From contig JADJKO010000007.1 in assembly GCA_016705955.1 (NCBI GenBank), positions 62,001-126,000 of the forward strand: DNA of 64,000 nt, written 5' to 3'. Each line of letters starts with the position of its first letter. The first letter of the stretch is position 1. The stretch comes from Flavobacteriales bacterium (GTDB lineage: Bacteria; Bacteroidota; Bacteroidia; Flavobacteriales_F; PHOS-HE28). Made by a program: the position numbers and the translations under genes. Shown one piece after another: positions 26,207 to 34,469 of the stretch. Below the pieces are notes generated by a model, which was not told the DNA's origin, did not search any database, and worked only from the letters and a program-made list of their open reading frames with translations.

Positions 26207-26842
26207 TCAGAGTGGTTGTGCGGCGGCGATATCGCTGGCGGGGCCGGGCCCTGCGGCGCCCTCGGCCACCACGCGGAAGGTGTAGGTCTTGCGGCTGTCC
26301 AGCCCTTTGACCGTATAGAAGTTCTTGCTGGACATGGTGAGCAGTTTCCAGTTCTCCTCCACCAAGGGATCGCCCATGCAGTACCAGATCACGTAGATCA
26401 TGCGGCCGAAGACCCTGCCCCAGCGCAGGTCGATCTCGCCGAGCATGTCCGTGATGCGCGCACGCAGGTTGGGCGGTGCCGTCATGGCGCCCACGGGCTC
26501 GGGCAGTTTGCGCGTGCCGAAGCCGGCGCTGGCGATCTTCTCCGGATCGCCCTTGCTTATGGCCTGCACGTAGCCGCCCAATTCCTTCAGCAGGTCCTTG
26601 AGCTCCTTCATGCGCTCCTTCCGCGCCAGATAGTCCAGCTTGCCGCCGTTCTGCTGCACGGCGATGTCGGCCGCTTCCAGCGCATCGGCTGCGGCGGTGA
26701 TAGTGCCCAACGCAGGCACCGGCGTGGCGTAGGTGAGGTTGCCGGTGAGGGCGATGACGTGTGCGCGGGCACGTTCCACGAGTTCAGCGGGGCTGAGACC
26801 GTCGAGACCGAGCTTCACTGTGTACTTGATGATGATGGTCAT
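26207..26842 (-). CDS. Fibronectin type III domain protein
   Basis: 211 aa without signal peptide or membrane segment. The first 120 residues are mostly helical (ALEAADIAVQQNGGKLDYLA, KERMKELKDLLKELGGYVQA); the last 75 form an Fn3-like domain (GRMIYVIWYCMGD ... KNFYTVKGLDSRKTYTFRVVA ... GPGPASDIAAAQPL). Similar proteins in Bacteroidota are annotated only as Fn3-containing. No partner other than the LuxR-type gene downstream. Function unknown. Confidence 0.72.
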   Translation of the reverse strand: MTIIIKYTVKLGLDGLSPAELVERARAHVIALTGNLTYATPVPALGTITAAADALEAADIAVQQNGGKLDYLARKERMKELKDLLKELGGYVQAISKGDPEKIASAGFGTRKLPEPVGAMTAPPNLRARITDMLGEIDLRWGRVFGRMIYVIWYCMGDPLVEENWKLLTMSSKNFYTVKGLDSRKTYTFRVVAEGAAGPGPASDIAAAQPL

Positions 26843-26992
26843 GGGGGGCGGGCCTTACGAGTATGCCCAACGTTTGGTTGATGGGTATAAAGCGCAAGTA
26901 CCGGGGGATCATTGTGTGTCTCATACCACCTTATGAGGGCGCATCATACAGCGGTATGAGGGGGCAAGGCGGGCGTGCGTAGAACTGGCGTC

Positions 26993-27370
26993 ATCGTATA
27001 CGACGGCGACGACATCGGATTTGGTCGCGACGGCATCGTATACGACGGCGACGACGTCGGATATGGTAGCGGCGGCGTCGTAAATGGTCACGACGGCATC
27101 GTATACGACGGCGACGACGTCGGATATGGTCACGGCGGCATCGTATACGATGGCGGCGACATCGGATATGGTAGCGACGGCGTCGTAAATGGTCACGACG
27201 GCATCGTATACGACGGCGACGACGGCGGATATGGTATCGGCGGCGTCGTAAATGGTCACGACGGCATCGTATACGGCGACGACGACGGCGGATATGGTCG
27301 CAACGACATCGTATGCAGCGGTGACGGCATCGGATAGGGTCGCAACGACATCGTATACAACGGCGACGGC
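26993..27370. repeat. 21-bp minisatellite, 18 units
   Basis: Eighteen contiguous 21-bp units fill this 378-bp block exactly. Units alternate between a class reading ATCGTATACGACGGCGACGA(C) and classes with GGATATGGT or GTAAATGGT in the middle, a higher-order mosaic. Because 21 is a multiple of three, both strands stay open: plus-strand heptads such as IVYDGDD / VGYGSGG, minus-strand heptads such as VVAVVYD / AVVTIYD. The block is in a 571-bp stretch (26843-27413) without any gene I can support. It is not a CRISPR: there are no spacers. Confidence 0.9.
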
Positions 27371-27413
27371 ACCATGGACCCCACCCGGTCCGCTGCCGTT
27401 CACCGCCCCCCGG

Positions 27414-29006
27414 TCATTCCACCACCAGGACCATGAGCCGCTCCGGTTCCGCGTGCGAGAGGTGCCAAGGCGGATCCGGATACCGCGCGCAATAGAAGCG
27501 GAGCCAGTGCCGGGTGGAGAACGCATCGAGCGGACCCAGGGCCTGCTGCAGGATCATGACCTCGCGCGTGTGGACGGCCTCCGGAATGGACGGCGATGAG
27601 AAGTCCATCGGAACCACGATGAGATCTCCCGGCTTGGGGAGGCTGTCGGCTTCGGCGATATCGCGCAGACCGGCTGCTTTCGCGTACCAGCCCCAGCCGA
27701 AACTACCCGCGTACCATGTGGTGTGTCCGCTATTCGCAGTGGAAAGGGCGGCGGCCTGCTCCGCATAGAAGCCCGCGAAGTGCCGGTCCGAGATGCCGAG
27801 TGCGATGCCGATGGCGCCGGACACCACGATCAATGCGCCGCGTACCGGGCTGCTCATCCGGTCCAGGAGGTGGAGGGTGAGCAGCAGCACGAGGGGCAGT
27901 GCCAACACGAGGTGTCGCGTGGCGATCCAGGGTGCGTACAGCATGGTGAAGACCGCGATGGAGCCCAGTGCGATCCGGAGTATGGCGCGCGGTTCACGCG
28001 GGAGGTCCGATGGACCGATCAACGCGCCAAGGCCGAGGATCCCGTTCACAATGAAGAAGGCCATCAGCGCGGACTCGGTGGCCTCCGGATCCCAGAGCCG
28101 GGTCCACGCGCCGACCACGAAGAGGACGAGGACGGACAGCAGGCCGATCGCGATCGCCCTCCGCCGCACCGCGCTCATCCGGATGCGGTACACGAAAAGC
28201 AAAAAGAGGCCCGGGGCGATACTGCCGAGCGTCAAGGTCCAGGACAGCGCACGAATGCCAAGGGAGTCCGCACCGGGTGGTCCGGTATCCCGGTGGAACA
28301 GGTGGACGTACCCGAATTCACGCACATTCCAGAACGACCAGAGCCCGATCACCACCACCGGGATCAACACGGTCCATCCGGTGCGGCGGCCGACGAACCA
28401 ACCCATCGCGAGCCAGGCCGGGACCACGGCCAACGCCGTGTACTTGGTGAGAATGGCCGCGGAAAGGAAGAGCGCCGAATACACGGCGTGGTTGCCCTCC
28501 TTCCGCATGGATGCGCAACAGGCGTGGTAAAGCGAGCCCAGGATCAAACTCAACAAGGGGATGTCCAGGAAGACGTTCTGGTTCACGATGAAACCCGGAG
28601 AGAGCGCCAGCAACGCCGTGGCGAACAGCGCCACGCGCGGAGCGAAGAGCCGGGCCAGGCGGTGGAACATGACGAGGGCCAACGCGGTGAACAGGGAAAG
28701 AAGCGCGTGCATGGAGACCTCGGAGAACCCGAGGACCGCTCCCCATGCGGCCATGCCATAGAAGAAGAGCGGCGGATGATTTCCGTGATGGAAGGGTTCC
28801 TCCACCCCACCCCAGTTGATCATTCCGCTCATGGGCTTCAGCGGTTCCTCAAGGATCCACTGCGCCACAGCCAGGTGGAACGGATCATCCACATGGAAGG
28901 ACTTGGTCAGGTTGATCGTGGTGGCGATAAGCCATAGCGCAACCAGGGCGATCACCTGCGCATACCGTGGATCCCTGATCCGCGTGGACCATGCTGCCGG
29001 AAGCAT
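27414..29006 (-). CDS. PMT/ArnT-like polytopic membrane glycosyltransferase
   Basis: About 530 aa with roughly ten membrane segments. FHVDDPFHLAVAQWIL near residue 30 is the luminal Asp-containing loop of GT39/ArnT-type enzymes (the position of the usual DE or DD pair), and NHPPLFFYGMAAWG is the second conserved block. Such enzymes transfer a sugar from a lipid carrier on the outer face of the inner membrane; donor and acceptor are unknown. The frame is open to 29153, with possible starts at 29066 and 29006; 29006 is preferred because CATCTTTG lies 4 bp upstream and the first membrane segment starts 15 residues in. Confidence 0.78.
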   Translation of the reverse strand: MLPAAWSTRIRDPRYAQVIALVALWLIATTINLTKSFHVDDPFHLAVAQWILEEPLKPMSGMINWGGVEEPFHHGNHPPLFFYGMAAWGAVLGFSEVSMHALLSLFTALALVMFHRLARLFAPRVALFATALLALSPGFIVNQNVFLDIPLLSLILGSLYHACCASMRKEGNHAVYSALFLSAAILTKYTALAVVPAWLAMGWFVGRRTGWTVLIPVVVIGLWSFWNVREFGYVHLFHRDTGPPGADSLGIRALSWTLTLGSIAPGLFLLFVYRIRMSAVRRRAIAIGLLSVLVLFVVGAWTRLWDPEATESALMAFFIVNGILGLGALIGPSDLPREPRAILRIALGSIAVFTMLYAPWIATRHLVLALPLVLLLTLHLLDRMSSPVRGALIVVSGAIGIALGISDRHFAGFYAEQAAALSTANSGHTTWYAGSFGWGWYAKAAGLRDIAEADSLPKPGDLIVVPMDFSSPSIPEAVHTREVMILQQALGPLDAFSTRHWLRFYCARYPDPPWHLSHAEPERLMVLVVE

Positions 29007-29137
29007 GGGCCAAAGATGCGCGGATCGCGCCAGCCCGGACCGGGGCCTACCGGTGTGCCGGGCCATGCGGACCGTGACTTTCACCGCGCGCTGTTCATAA
29101 GCGATCACGGCATCCTTCGTCCCCGGATGCGTTCCCC

Positions 29138-29145
29138 TACTTTTG
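29138..29145 (+). promoter_or_regulatory. -7 promoter element for the TPR-comA unit
   Basis: TACTTTTG, a perfect TAnnTTTG match, 25 bp upstream of the ATG at 29171. Confidence 0.6.
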
Positions 29146-29170
29146 TGCAACACGGCCCGAGGCCACCTGC

Positions 29171-30580
29171 ATGAACGACGGATACCACCCCATGCCCGAC
29201 CGGGACCACCAGCAAGGCTGCGTGCAGCGGTACGAGGCGATGCACCAACGGAACGGTAAGGCGTTCTTCGATGTGGAGGAGTTCGAACTGATCATTGACC
29301 ACTACCTGGAACAGAACGATCCGCGCAAGGCGAAGGAGGTCCTGGAGCAGGCACAGTTGCAGCACCCCGGTTCCTTGGACATCATGTTCAGCGAGGCCAT
29401 CGTGCTGATGAACCTCGGGCGGCTGAACAAGGCGCTGGAAGTGCTGGACGCGATCGGGAAGTTGGAGCCCTTCAATGAGGAAGTGCATTTGCACAAGGCC
29501 GGGATCTACAGCCAGCTGCGCAACTACCGCCGCGCGGTGGAGCATTACAAGCGCGCGCTGGATCTGGCCGAGGAAGCCAAGGACGAGATCCTGTTGGACC
29601 TCGCCTTCGAGTACGAGAACCTCGAAGCCTATGAGCAGGCCATCGAACACTTACGGCAAGCGCTGGAGATCAACCCGGAGAACGAAGCGGTGCTCTATGA
29701 ACTGGCCTATTGCTATGATCTGGCCGGATCGCACCAGGCCTCCATCAGCTTCTTCAAGGACTTCACCAACGAGCATCCGTACAGCTTCGTGGCGTGGTAC
29801 AACCTGGGCAATGCCTTGGCGCGCATCGACAAGCTGGACGATAGCAACGAGGCGTTGGATCTCTGCATCGTGATCGCGGAGAAGTTCAGTTCAGCCTACT
29901 TCAGCAAGGCGCGCAACCTGCTGATGATGGGCAAGTACCAGGAGGCGATCGACTGCTATCAGGAGACCGTGACGAACGACGGTCCGCAGGCGATCACCTT
30001 CTCCTACATCGGTGAGTGCTACGAGAAGATGGAGCGCTACGAGCAGGCTTTGATCCACTACGACCAGGCCTTGGCATTGGATCCGAACTGGGTGGACGCA
30101 TGGATCGGGCGCGGCGTGGTGAAGGATCTACAAGGCAACCTCGCGCCCGGCGTGAAGGACCTGGAGATGGCCGTGAAACTGGCGCCGGAGAATGGCGACG
30201 CGTGGTTCTACTACGCCAACGCACTCGGTCGCTGCGAGCGTTACGAGGATGCCATGGCAGCGTACACGCGCCTGAACACCATTGAACCCGAGAGCCTCGA
30301 TGGCTGGCTGGATCACGCCGAACTCCTGTTCGGGTTGAAAGGTCCCGAAGTGGCGCTGAAGAAGTTGCGCGAAGGCGAACAAGTACACCGCTTGAACGCG
30401 CGCTACCGCTACCGCATGGCGAGCTATTTCCTGCGCAGTGGTCTCGAACAACAGGGCCTGCTTGAACTGGAGGAAGCGTTGATGACCGACCACGCCGCAC
30501 ACGTACAATGGCTGGAGCACTATCCCGAGGCGGCCAGCATGCCACAGGTCATCCACCTGCTGGAACTGTACAAGCAATGA
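29171..30580 (+). CDS. Cytoplasmic TPR-repeat protein
   Basis: A 469-aa protein made almost entirely of tetratricopeptide repeats (for example YEQAIEHLRQALEINPENEA, FVAWYNLGNALARIDKLDDS, YEQALIHYDQALALDPNWVD). No signal peptide. Its TGA overlaps the ATG of the next gene (ATGA), so the two are translationally coupled. TPR proteins of this size upstream of a ComA-like gene are seen in Flavobacteriales-type genomes, but no function is established. Confidence 0.88.
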   Translation: MNDGYHPMPDRDHQQGCVQRYEAMHQRNGKAFFDVEEFELIIDHYLEQNDPRKAKEVLEQAQLQHPGSLDIMFSEAIVLMNLGRLNKALEVLDAIGKLEPFNEEVHLHKAGIYSQLRNYRRAVEHYKRALDLAEEAKDEILLDLAFEYENLEAYEQAIEHLRQALEINPENEAVLYELAYCYDLAGSHQASISFFKDFTNEHPYSFVAWYNLGNALARIDKLDDSNEALDLCIVIAEKFSSAYFSKARNLLMMGKYQEAIDCYQETVTNDGPQAITFSYIGECYEKMERYEQALIHYDQALALDPNWVDAWIGRGVVKDLQGNLAPGVKDLEMAVKLAPENGDAWFYYANALGRCERYEDAMAAYTRLNTIEPESLDGWLDHAELLFGLKGPEVALKKLREGEQVHRLNARYRYRMASYFLRSGLEQQGLLELEEALMTDHAAHVQWLEHYPEAASMPQVIHLLELYKQ

Positions 30581-31374
30581 ACTATCGCTTATCGCACATT
30601 CCCGAGCGGACCAAGAAGCCGCGCGAGGAAGGCCTGACCATGGTGATGGACAAGGGCCTGAGCATGCGCCAGGCCGAGGACCTGATCGATGCGAGTGGGC
30701 CGTTGGTGGACCTGCTCAAACTCGGATTCGGCACTTCCTTCGTCACACCGAAGCTCAAGGAGAAGATCAAGCTCTACCAGAAGGCGGACATCCGGGTCTA
30801 TCTCGGTGGAACGCTCTTCGAGGCCTTCGTGGCGCGTGGGCAATTCAAGGATTACCGCAAACTGCTGGACCAATTGGGCTTGGACATGGCGGAGGTCTCC
30901 GATGGATCCATCAACCTGCCCAATAAGGAGAAGTGCAAGTACATCACCGAACTGGCGAAGACCATCACGGTGTTGAGCGAAGTGGGCAGCAAGGAGACCG
31001 GCATCCTGATCAGTCCGGCCAGGTGGGTGAGCATGATGCGCATGGAACTCGATTCCGGCAGTTGGAAGGTGATCGCGGAAGCGCGCGAGAGTGGTACGGT
31101 AGGCATCTACCGTCCCAGTGGTCACGCGCACACCACCCTGGTGAACCGCATCCTGGCGAAGGTGGCCGCGCAGGACATCCTCTGGGAGGCCCCGCAGAAA
31201 TCACAGCAGATCTGGTTCTTGAAACAACTCGGTGCCAACGTGAACCTCGGCAACATCGCACAGGATGATGTGATCCCGCTGGAGACGCTGCGCCTCGGAT
31301 TGCGCGGCGATACCTTCTTCCAATACCTGCCGGAGGAGATGGCGGAGAAATTGAGACAGGTGAAGAGTGAGTAG
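30577..31374 (+). CDS. Phosphosulfolactate synthase-like protein (ComA family)
   Basis: 265 aa. It matches the ComA family: TKKPREEGLTMVMDKGLS, DLLKLGFGTSFV, VYLGGTLFEAFVARGQ and CKYITELAKTITVLSEVGSK are the conserved barrel motifs. ComA adds sulfite to phosphoenolpyruvate, first step of coenzyme M synthesis in methanogens; bacterial homologues feed sulfolactate or sulfonolipid-type pathways, which would fit a Bacteroidota member, but this is inference. The ATG at 30577 overlaps the TPR stop codon. The stop is followed 1 bp later by the first GTTGTTCG repeat element. Confidence 0.88.
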   Translation: MNYRLSHIPERTKKPREEGLTMVMDKGLSMRQAEDLIDASGPLVDLLKLGFGTSFVTPKLKEKIKLYQKADIRVYLGGTLFEAFVARGQFKDYRKLLDQLGLDMAEVSDGSINLPNKEKCKYITELAKTITVLSEVGSKETGILISPARWVSMMRMELDSGSWKVIAEARESGTVGIYRPSGHAHTTLVNRILAKVAAQDILWEAPQKSQQIWFLKQLGANVNLGNIAQDDVIPLETLRLGLRGDTFFQYLPEEMAEKLRQVKSE

Positions 31375-31375
31375 T

Positions 31376-31663
31376 CGTTGTTCGTGTTGCGCGTTGTTCG
31401 GAAGAGCGGAGCGCGACCAGGACCCCGAACAACGATCAACCTTCACCACGAACAACGATGAAAGATATCACCTCTGGTCGTTGTTCGTGTTGGACGTTGT
31501 TCGGGAGAACGGCAAGCGACCAGGACGCCGAACAACGATCAACCCTCGCCACGAACAACGATGAAAGACATCACCTCTGGTCGTTGTTCGTGTTGGACGT
31601 TGTTCGGGAGAACGGCAAGCGACCAGGACGCCGAACAACGATCAACCCTCGCCACGAACAACG
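31376..31663. repeat. Three 82-bp palindromic elements in a 103-bp tandem array
   Basis: Elements at 31376-31457, 31479-31560 and 31582-31663. Each begins CGTTGTTCGTG and ends CACGAACAACG, with an inner pair GTTGTTCGG/CCGAACAAC, so each can fold into a long double hairpin. They are separated by 21 bp reading ATGAAAGAYATCACC plus CTCTGGT; the first 15 bp are the first five codons of the downstream rhodanese gene. Elements 2 and 3 are nearly identical, element 1 is more diverged. The right arm matches the arms flanking cassette 1. Confidence 0.88.
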
Positions 31664-31664
31664 A

Positions 31665-31982
31665 ATGAAAGACATCACCCCACAGGAATTAGCACGCCTC
31701 CGCGAAAGCAGTGCACCGCACCAACTGATCGATGTGCGTGAGGCGTACGAGTCCGAAGCGTGTTCACTTGGTGGCACGCTGATCCCTATGGGCGACATCG
31801 TGGATCGGGTAAAGGAGATCCGGACCGATGTGCCGGTGATCTTCCATTGCCGGAGCGGGAACCGCTCGGCAGCCGTGGTGCATGCGTTGGAGTCCCGCTA
31901 TGGATTCAGTGGGTTGATGAACCTGCGCGGCGGCATCGAAGCCTACGCCGTTGAAGTGGACCACGCCATACACTGCGAATGA
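31665..31982 (+). CDS. Rhodanese-like domain protein
   Basis: 105 aa. A single rhodanese domain with VREAYESEACSLGGTLIPMG and the active-site loop HCRSGNRSAA, whose Cys would carry the persulfide. Small single-domain rhodaneses move sulfane sulfur in the cytoplasm. Start at 31665 (MKDITPQELARL). Two upstream copies of the same start (31458 and 31561) lie in the repeat array; the first is in frame and open, so a 69-residue extension is possible but would consist of repeat-encoded sequence. Confidence 0.9.
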   Translation: MKDITPQELARLRESSAPHQLIDVREAYESEACSLGGTLIPMGDIVDRVKEIRTDVPVIFHCRSGNRSAAVVHALESRYGFSGLMNLRGGIEAYAVEVDHAIHCE

Positions 31983-31995
31983 TCAATACGTGAAC

Positions 31996-32658
31996 ATGGA
32001 ATTGCTTCAGGAGCTCTGGTACTTCATTACGCACCTCAACATCACGCTACCCGCCTTCATCGGCGAGCATGGCAACTGGGTGTACGCGCTGCTCTTCGCC
32101 ATCATCTTCGTGGAGACCGGCTTCGTGGTCATGCCTTTCCTGCCTGGTGATTCGTTGCTGTTCGTGGCGGGATCGCTGGCTGCCGGGGCGAATGCTTCCT
32201 TGGACCTGTTCGTGCTCTTCGGACTGCTGTTCCTCGCTGCGGTGTTGGGCGATAACATCAACTATTGGGTGGGCCGCTTCTTCGGACCCCGCGTGGTGAA
32301 GTGGCGGATCGGCGGCCGTGACCTCGTGCAGCAGAAGTACCTCGACAAGACGCACGCCTACTTCGAGAAGTACGGCGGCAAGACGATCATCATCGCGCGC
32401 TTCGTCCCCATCGTGCGCACCATCACCCCGTTCGTGGCCGGCATCGGCGCCATGGACTACAAGCGCAAGTTCCTGCCCTTCGATATTGCGGGTGGTGCCT
32501 TGTGGATCGGCCTGCTGCTTACGGCGGGCTACGTCTTCGGTACGCATCCCTTCGTGCAGAAGCATTACGAGGCCGTGATCCTCGGCATCGTCTTCATCAG
32601 CGTGCTGCCGATGATCGTGGAGTTCATCCGCCACCGGAGCAATACCGCGAAGGCTTGA
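31996..32658 (+). CDS. DedA-family membrane protein
   Basis: 220 aa. FVETGFVVMPFLPGDSLLFVAG is the DedA/SNARE-associated (VTT) hallmark, followed by GDNINYWVGRFFGPRV and RFVPIVRTITPFVAGIGAM with the conserved membrane-embedded arginine. DedA proteins are lipid scramblases or undecaprenyl-phosphate translocase relatives. It starts 13 bp after the rhodanese gene and 14 bp before aroE, so is probably co-transcribed with both. Confidence 0.92.
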   Translation: MELLQELWYFITHLNITLPAFIGEHGNWVYALLFAIIFVETGFVVMPFLPGDSLLFVAGSLAAGANASLDLFVLFGLLFLAAVLGDNINYWVGRFFGPRVVKWRIGGRDLVQQKYLDKTHAYFEKYGGKTIIIARFVPIVRTITPFVAGIGAMDYKRKFLPFDIAGGALWIGLLLTAGYVFGTHPFVQKHYEAVILGIVFISVLPMIVEFIRHRSNTAKA

Positions 32659-32672
32659 GCGTTGATCGTCCG

Positions 32673-33410
32673 GTGTCACGTTACGGCCTCATCGGGAAGC
32701 CCCTCTCCCACTCCTTCAGTCAAGCGTACTTCACCGCGAAGTTCAAACGCGAACGGCTCATCGGTCATCGGTACGATCCGTATCCGCTGGCTGCGGTGAC
32801 GGACCTGCACGACCTTGTGCGCGATACGCCGGGACTGCGCGGATTGAACGTGACCATTCCCTACAAGCAAAGTGTGATGCCCTTGCTGGATGCGGTGGAT
32901 CCGTTGGCAGCAAGCGTCGGTGCGGTGAACACGATCAAGATCGAGGACGGACGACTTATCGGCTTCAACACCGACGTGGAAGGCTTCCGGCGCACGCTCC
33001 ATCCGCTGTTGAAGGGATCCAAACCGCGCGCGTTGGTGCTCGGGTCCGGTGGTGCAAGTCGTGCCGTGGCGTTCGTGTTGCGCGAGGCGGGGATCAGGTT
33101 CCGTGTGGTGAGCCGGAGCCGTGAGCGCGGCGACCTGACCTACGACCTCCTGGAGCCGATCATCGCGCAGGTGAGCACCTTGATCATCAACACCACGCCG
33201 CTGGGCATGCATCCGGAGGAGGACACCTTCCCCCCTATCCCGTACGAGGCCATCGGTCCGCAGCACATCCTCATCGACCTGGTGTACAACCCGGAGATCA
33301 CGCGTTTCCTGGCCGCCGGGAAAGCGTGCGGTGCCACCACGGTGAACGGCAGGGCCATGCTGGAAGCACAAGCAGAGGCGAGCTGGGCGATCTGGAATTC
33401 CGAGGGTTAG
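32673..33410 (+). CDS. aroE: Shikimate dehydrogenase
   Basis: 245 aa. It opens SRYGLIGKPLSHSFSQAYF; NVTIPYK has the catalytic Lys region, GAVNTIK follows, LVLGSGGASRAVAF is the NADP-binding loop and NTTPLGMHP the late family motif. Enzyme of the shikimate pathway (3-dehydroshikimate to shikimate). The start is a GTG at 32673, giving the usual length and N-terminus; an upstream TTG would overlap the DedA stop. Confidence 0.93.
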   Translation: MSRYGLIGKPLSHSFSQAYFTAKFKRERLIGHRYDPYPLAAVTDLHDLVRDTPGLRGLNVTIPYKQSVMPLLDAVDPLAASVGAVNTIKIEDGRLIGFNTDVEGFRRTLHPLLKGSKPRALVLGSGGASRAVAFVLREAGIRFRVVSRSRERGDLTYDLLEPIIAQVSTLIINTTPLGMHPEEDTFPPIPYEAIGPQHILIDLVYNPEITRFLAAGKACGATTVNGRAMLEAQAEASWAIWNSEG

Positions 33411-33499
33411 CCGCGAAGGCGCAAAGTCGCGAAGAACGGAGCCGACGGCAGGAAATGCCGCAAGGTCCGAATGGATGGACATGCCGTGCGATCAAACGG

Positions 33500-33661
33500 C
33501 TACCGCCCACACGCGCGCACCACCATCACCACCACGCAGAACAGGAACCCGAAAAAGCTGATGCGGTTCACGCCGTGCATGAAGCGCAAGCTGGAGTCCG
33601 GGTTGCTGCGGCCGAAGAGCGTCATCGGATTGAGGTAGTGCAGCACGCGCTTCAGGAACAT
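33500..33661 (-). CDS. Small DUF6728-like membrane protein
   Basis: A 53-aa gene too short to be picked up by length-filtered calls. It reads MFLKRVLHYLNPMTLFGRSN, then PDSSLRFMHGVNRISFFGFL, then a hydrophobic stretch (FCVVVMVVRACGR). The pattern FGR-NPD...FMHGVNRIS followed by one membrane segment is that of a small Bacteroidota family which I recall as DUF6728. TACCTTCA lies 4 bp upstream of the ATG. It is divergent to the DtxR-type gene. Function unknown. Confidence 0.72.
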   Translation of the reverse strand: MFLKRVLHYLNPMTLFGRSNPDSSLRFMHGVNRISFFGFLFCVVVMVVRACGR

Positions 33662-33762
33662 GGGGTGAAGGTAGCTCCGGTCCCGTGTGTGGGTCCGATC
33701 CCTTCCTCCTTCATGCGCTCTTGCGTGGAGGAACAGCGATCCGGAACAGGCGTGACCTCATT

Positions 33763-33778
33763 ATTAGACAAGACTAAT
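33763..33778. promoter_or_regulatory. Candidate DtxR/MntR operator
   Basis: A palindrome ATTAG-N6-CTAAT sits 9 bp upstream of the -7 element (33787-33794) of the DtxR-family gene, where a bound repressor would block polymerase. TTAG...CTAA half-sites are typical of DtxR-family operators. Autoregulation together with the downstream transporter is inferred. Confidence 0.55.
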
Positions 33779-33786
33779 CTATTTTC

Positions 33787-33794
33787 TACCTTCG
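33787..33794 (+). promoter_or_regulatory. -7 promoter element of the regulator-transporter operon
   Basis: TACCTTCG, 12 bp before the ATG at 33807 and just downstream of the palindrome at 33763-33778. Confidence 0.55.
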
Positions 33795-33806
33795 TCGCAT
33801 TGTTCC

Positions 33807-34469
33807 ATGCCGACCCGCAGCGAGGAGGATCATATCAAGGCCGTGTATTCCCTTCTCCAGGAAGGGGACAGCGCGTTCACGAAGGACATCGCGGAACGCC
33901 TCCAGAACAAGGCCAGTAGTGTGACGGTGATGTTGAAGAAGCTCGCGGAGAAAGGCTTCCTCAAGCACGAGCCTTATTACGGTGCGAAGCTCACGGTCAA
34001 GGGACGGGCGTTCGCGTTGCAGTTGGTGCGGCGCCACCGCCTTTGGGAGACCTTCCTGGTGGAGCGGCTCGGCTTCGGCTGGGATGAAGTACACGAGGTG
34101 GCCGAGCAGTTGGAGCACGTGAAGAGTGAGAAGCTCATCGACAAGCTGGATGCCTATCTGGGCAAGCCGCACTTCGATCCGCACGGTGATCCGATCCCGG
34201 ACAAGAAGGGTGTGATCCGCGAACGCAAGACCCGACGACTCGATTCCTGCGCTGTGGGTGATCACGTCCGCATCGCTGCGGTGAGCGGGACGACGGACGG
34301 TCTGTTGCGTCTGCTCGATTCCAAGGGACTTCGGATCGGTACCGCGCTCATGGTGCAGGAAGTGCATCCCTTCGATGGGAGCATGGACGTGAAGCCGAAG
34401 AGCGGATCCGCCTTCAGCCTGAGCAAGGATGTGAGCCATCACCTGCAAGTGGAGAAGGGAAAGCCATGA
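33807..34469 (+). CDS. DtxR/MntR-family metal-dependent regulator
   Basis: 220 aa. The winged HTH spans about residues 5-65 (DHIKAVYSLLQEGDSAFTKD, NKASSVTVMLKKLAEKGFL); the metal-binding and dimerisation domain follows (VRRHRLWETFLVERLGFGWDEVHEVAEQLEH, with the family His and Glu residues); the C-terminus is a FeoA-like SH3 domain. It overlaps the Nramp gene by 4 bp, so regulator and transporter form one operon. Most likely senses Mn(II) or Fe(II) and represses its own operon through 33763-33778. Confidence 0.92.
   Translation: MPTRSEEDHIKAVYSLLQEGDSAFTKDIAERLQNKASSVTVMLKKLAEKGFLKHEPYYGAKLTVKGRAFALQLVRRHRLWETFLVERLGFGWDEVHEVAEQLEHVKSEKLIDKLDAYLGKPHFDPHGDPIPDKKGVIRERKTRRLDSCAVGDHVRIAAVSGTTDGLLRLLDSKGLRIGTALMVQEVHPFDGSMDVKPKSGSAFSLSKDVSHHLQVEKGKP

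Noticed and set aside
26975..27337. Plus- and minus-strand reading frames across the minisatellite as genes
   Set aside because: Their openness follows from the 21-bp unit length; no signal, start context or promoter fits, so it is listed as a repeat.
26993..27370. CRISPR array
   Set aside because: The units are contiguous without unique spacers and there are no cas genes.
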